A stretch of DNA of 6,505 bases from an uncultured Oscillospiraceae bacterium (GTDB lineage Bacteria; Bacillota; Clostridia; Oscillospirales; Acutalibacteraceae), in NCBI GenBank assembly GCA_900552985.1, contig USBP01000085.1, forward strand, positions 1 to 6,505, given 5' to 3'. Positions 5,577-6,505 of the stretch are shown here, in pieces (the stretch's first letter is position 1; every line of letters begins with the position of its first letter). A model generated the notes under the pieces. The model saw nothing but the letters and a program-made list of their open reading frames with translations. It did not search any database and was not told where the DNA came from. The position numbers were made by a program, and so were the translations under genes.

Positions 5577-6263
5577 TTATAAACAGATCGAAAACCGCGC
5601 CATTTTTACACCCTGCTCTTCATAAAAGGCGATCTGTACCGTCCGTCCGCTCTGCATGTGTTTCACGCGAAGCACATTCCCCTCACGGGAGACACCGCAA
5701 TCCGCCAACGCCCGATAGAACGCTTCAAACGCATTGATTTCCGCAGCCGTCGGAAAGGCCGCGCCATCTGGAAGGGCAGTCTGGCCGGGGTACATCTGAA
5801 TTTCTGTATTCTCCAGCAGATGGTAGGGGAAATAAATCAGGCTTTTCCCATCGCCTGCATCCCGCTCTCCAAAGCATGCCACCGGGGCCAGGAGGGCATA
5901 ACGCGGCTGCTCATCGCCCTCGGCATTCGGCACGCGCGCCAGAAGGAAGAAGGCTGTTTCACCGCCCGCCTGCTGTGTAAAGAGCACATACTGCCCCTGA
6001 TAAACAGCGGCCTGCATGTTTTCCACGTTGCCAGCGCGCGCCAGAAGCCCTTCTTTCAGATCGTCCAACGGTTTTGAGGAGACAAAGCTTGTATAGGAGC
6101 CTCCAACCTCCCCACGCCGGACAAACATTTTTGCCGTAAACGATTGACCGGAAATCTCGTCGCGCGCCGTGATGCTGCTCAGCGTCTGATAGCCGCCGCA
6201 AGCGGGCAAGAGCAATAGCAGAAGTGTTGCCGCCAGTAGAAAAACCGTTCGAAACCGCCGCAC
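5577..6263 (-). CDS. Predicted lipoprotein of unknown function
   Basis: A 228-residue exported protein. The N-terminus is a classic lipoprotein signal: basic MRRFR, a leucine-rich core (about 8-19), and the lipobox LPAC with lipidated Cys22. The mature part is about 207 residues, looks like a mixed strand/helix globular domain, and has no motif I recognise. It should be tethered to the outer face of the membrane. The start is GTG at 6263: an in-frame TAG lies two codons upstream and the only codon between them is GGC, so no earlier start exists in this frame. AAGGGA lies nine bases upstream of the GTG. It is the first gene of a two-gene operon with the small membrane protein, behind a strong consensus promoter. 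Confidence 0.9.
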   Translation of the reverse strand: MRRFRTVFLLAATLLLLLLPACGGYQTLSSITARDEISGQSFTAKMFVRRGEVGGSYTSFVSSKPLDDLKEGLLARAGNVENMQAAVYQGQYVLFTQQAGGETAFFLLARVPNAEGDEQPRYALLAPVACFGERDAGDGKSLIYFPYHLLENTEIQMYPGQTALPDGAAFPTAAEINAFEAFYRALADCGVSREGNVLRVKHMQSGRTVQIAFYEEQGVKMARFSICL

Positions 6264-6312
6264 GCCCTATCATCCCTTATTTTTTCTTTATATGTAACTA
6301 TTCCCAAATTTT

Positions 6313-6340
6313 ATTATACACCCCGCAGAAAATTTGTCAA
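6313..6340 (-). promoter_or_regulatory. Strong sigma-A promoter of the lipoprotein operon
   Basis: On the minus strand a perfect TTGACA (6340-6335) and a perfect TATAAT (6318-6313) are separated by 16 bases. The predicted start is near 6306, giving a leader of about 43 AT-rich bases before the GTG. TTTGT/ACAAA arms flank the upstream edge of the -35 (6333-6352), a weak possible operator. Confidence 0.85.
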
Positions 6341-6354
6341 CCACGTCACAAATC

Positions 6355-6397
6355 AAAAGGCGCCTCCGGCAGGCCTGAACCGCACCGGAGGCGCTTT
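6355..6397 (-). terminator. Intrinsic terminator of the gene at the right edge
   Basis: GCGCCTCCGG (6360-6369) and CCGGAGGCGC (6385-6394) form a perfect 10-bp stem, extended by three weaker outer pairs, around a 15-base loop. On the minus strand CTTTTGATTTG follows. It lies 15 bases past the stop of the right-edge gene and just upstream of the lipoprotein promoter. T-rich sequence also follows on the plus strand, but no plus-strand gene leads into it. Confidence 0.75.
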
Positions 6398-6411
6398 GCT
6401 ATTTTTTTATG

Positions 6412-6505
6412 TTACAGCGTTGCGATATCCGTCAAATTCACGGTATCCGATTCAACGATGCGCGTGCTCTCCATGATCGCCTTTGCTGCGTCAAGGCTCG
6501 TCAGG
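6412..6505 (-). CDS. C-terminal 30 residues of an unrecognised protein (5' end outside window)
   Basis: The minus strand reads 30 open codons from the window edge to a TAA at 6414-6412, ending in VESDTVNLTDIATL. The composition is ordinary for a soluble protein, and a terminator follows within 20 bases, which supports a real gene end. The fragment is too short to place in a family. The other visible minus-strand frame I checked stops at once. Confidence 0.65.
   Translation of the reverse strand, partial: LTSLDAAKAIMESTRIVESDTVNLTDIATL

Noticed and set aside
6395..6409. T-rich run as the tail of a plus-strand terminator
   Set aside because: No plus-strand gene leads into it, and the T7 is separated from the stem by several bases; the minus-strand gene at the right edge explains the stem better.

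Overview
The window looks like chromosomal core sequence from a GC-rich, Gram-positive anaerobe, most likely a Clostridia-class Firmicute (Oscillospiraceae- or Christensenellales-like). I infer this from the membrane pyrophosphatase, the consensus AAGGAGG ribosome binding sites, the sigma-A type promoters, the small stand-alone Smr protein, a typical lipoprotein signal and a radical SAM protein of a type common in clostridia. No genome-level identification was possible. I see no transposase, phage gene, CRISPR array, tRNA or rRNA.

Left part, all on the minus strand. Positions 1-1228 hold the N-terminal 409 codons of a membrane-integral pyrophosphatase (hppA), which runs off the left edge. It has its own extended -10 promoter (1312-1340) and a short leader hairpin. 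A strong intrinsic terminator (1460-1491) separates it from a two-gene operon to its right: an N-terminally anchored endonuclease/exonuclease/phosphatase-fold protein (2347-3189) followed by a cytoplasmic alpha/beta hydrolase (1521-2339). The two genes are 7 bases apart, and the ribosome binding site of the second lies inside the last codons of the first. Within the 292-base gap 1229-1520, positions 1341-1459 hold nothing I can identify.

Middle part. The divergent gap 3190-3408 holds a minus-strand promoter with a perfect TATAAT, a 9-bp inverted repeat lying over its -35, an unexplained hairpin, and a plus-strand promoter with a perfect TTGACA. The plus-strand promoter drives a radical SAM protein with SPASM-like auxiliary cysteines (3409-4863). 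An 88-residue Smr-domain protein (4944-5210) follows. A 13-bp stem-loop sits between these two genes, and a strong terminator (5244-5293) ends the unit.

Right part, minus strand. A lipoprotein (5577-6263, GTG start) and a small two-helix membrane protein (5337-5558) form an operon behind a promoter with perfect -35 and -10 hexamers. This operon converges on the Smr unit. Further right, a terminator (6355-6397) and the last 30 codons of an unrecognised minus-strand gene reach the window edge.

No gene shows a frameshift or internal stop. No obviously new multi-gene system is visible. The least explained items are the substrate of the radical SAM protein, the inverted repeat over the operon promoter, and the stem-loop between the radical SAM and Smr genes.
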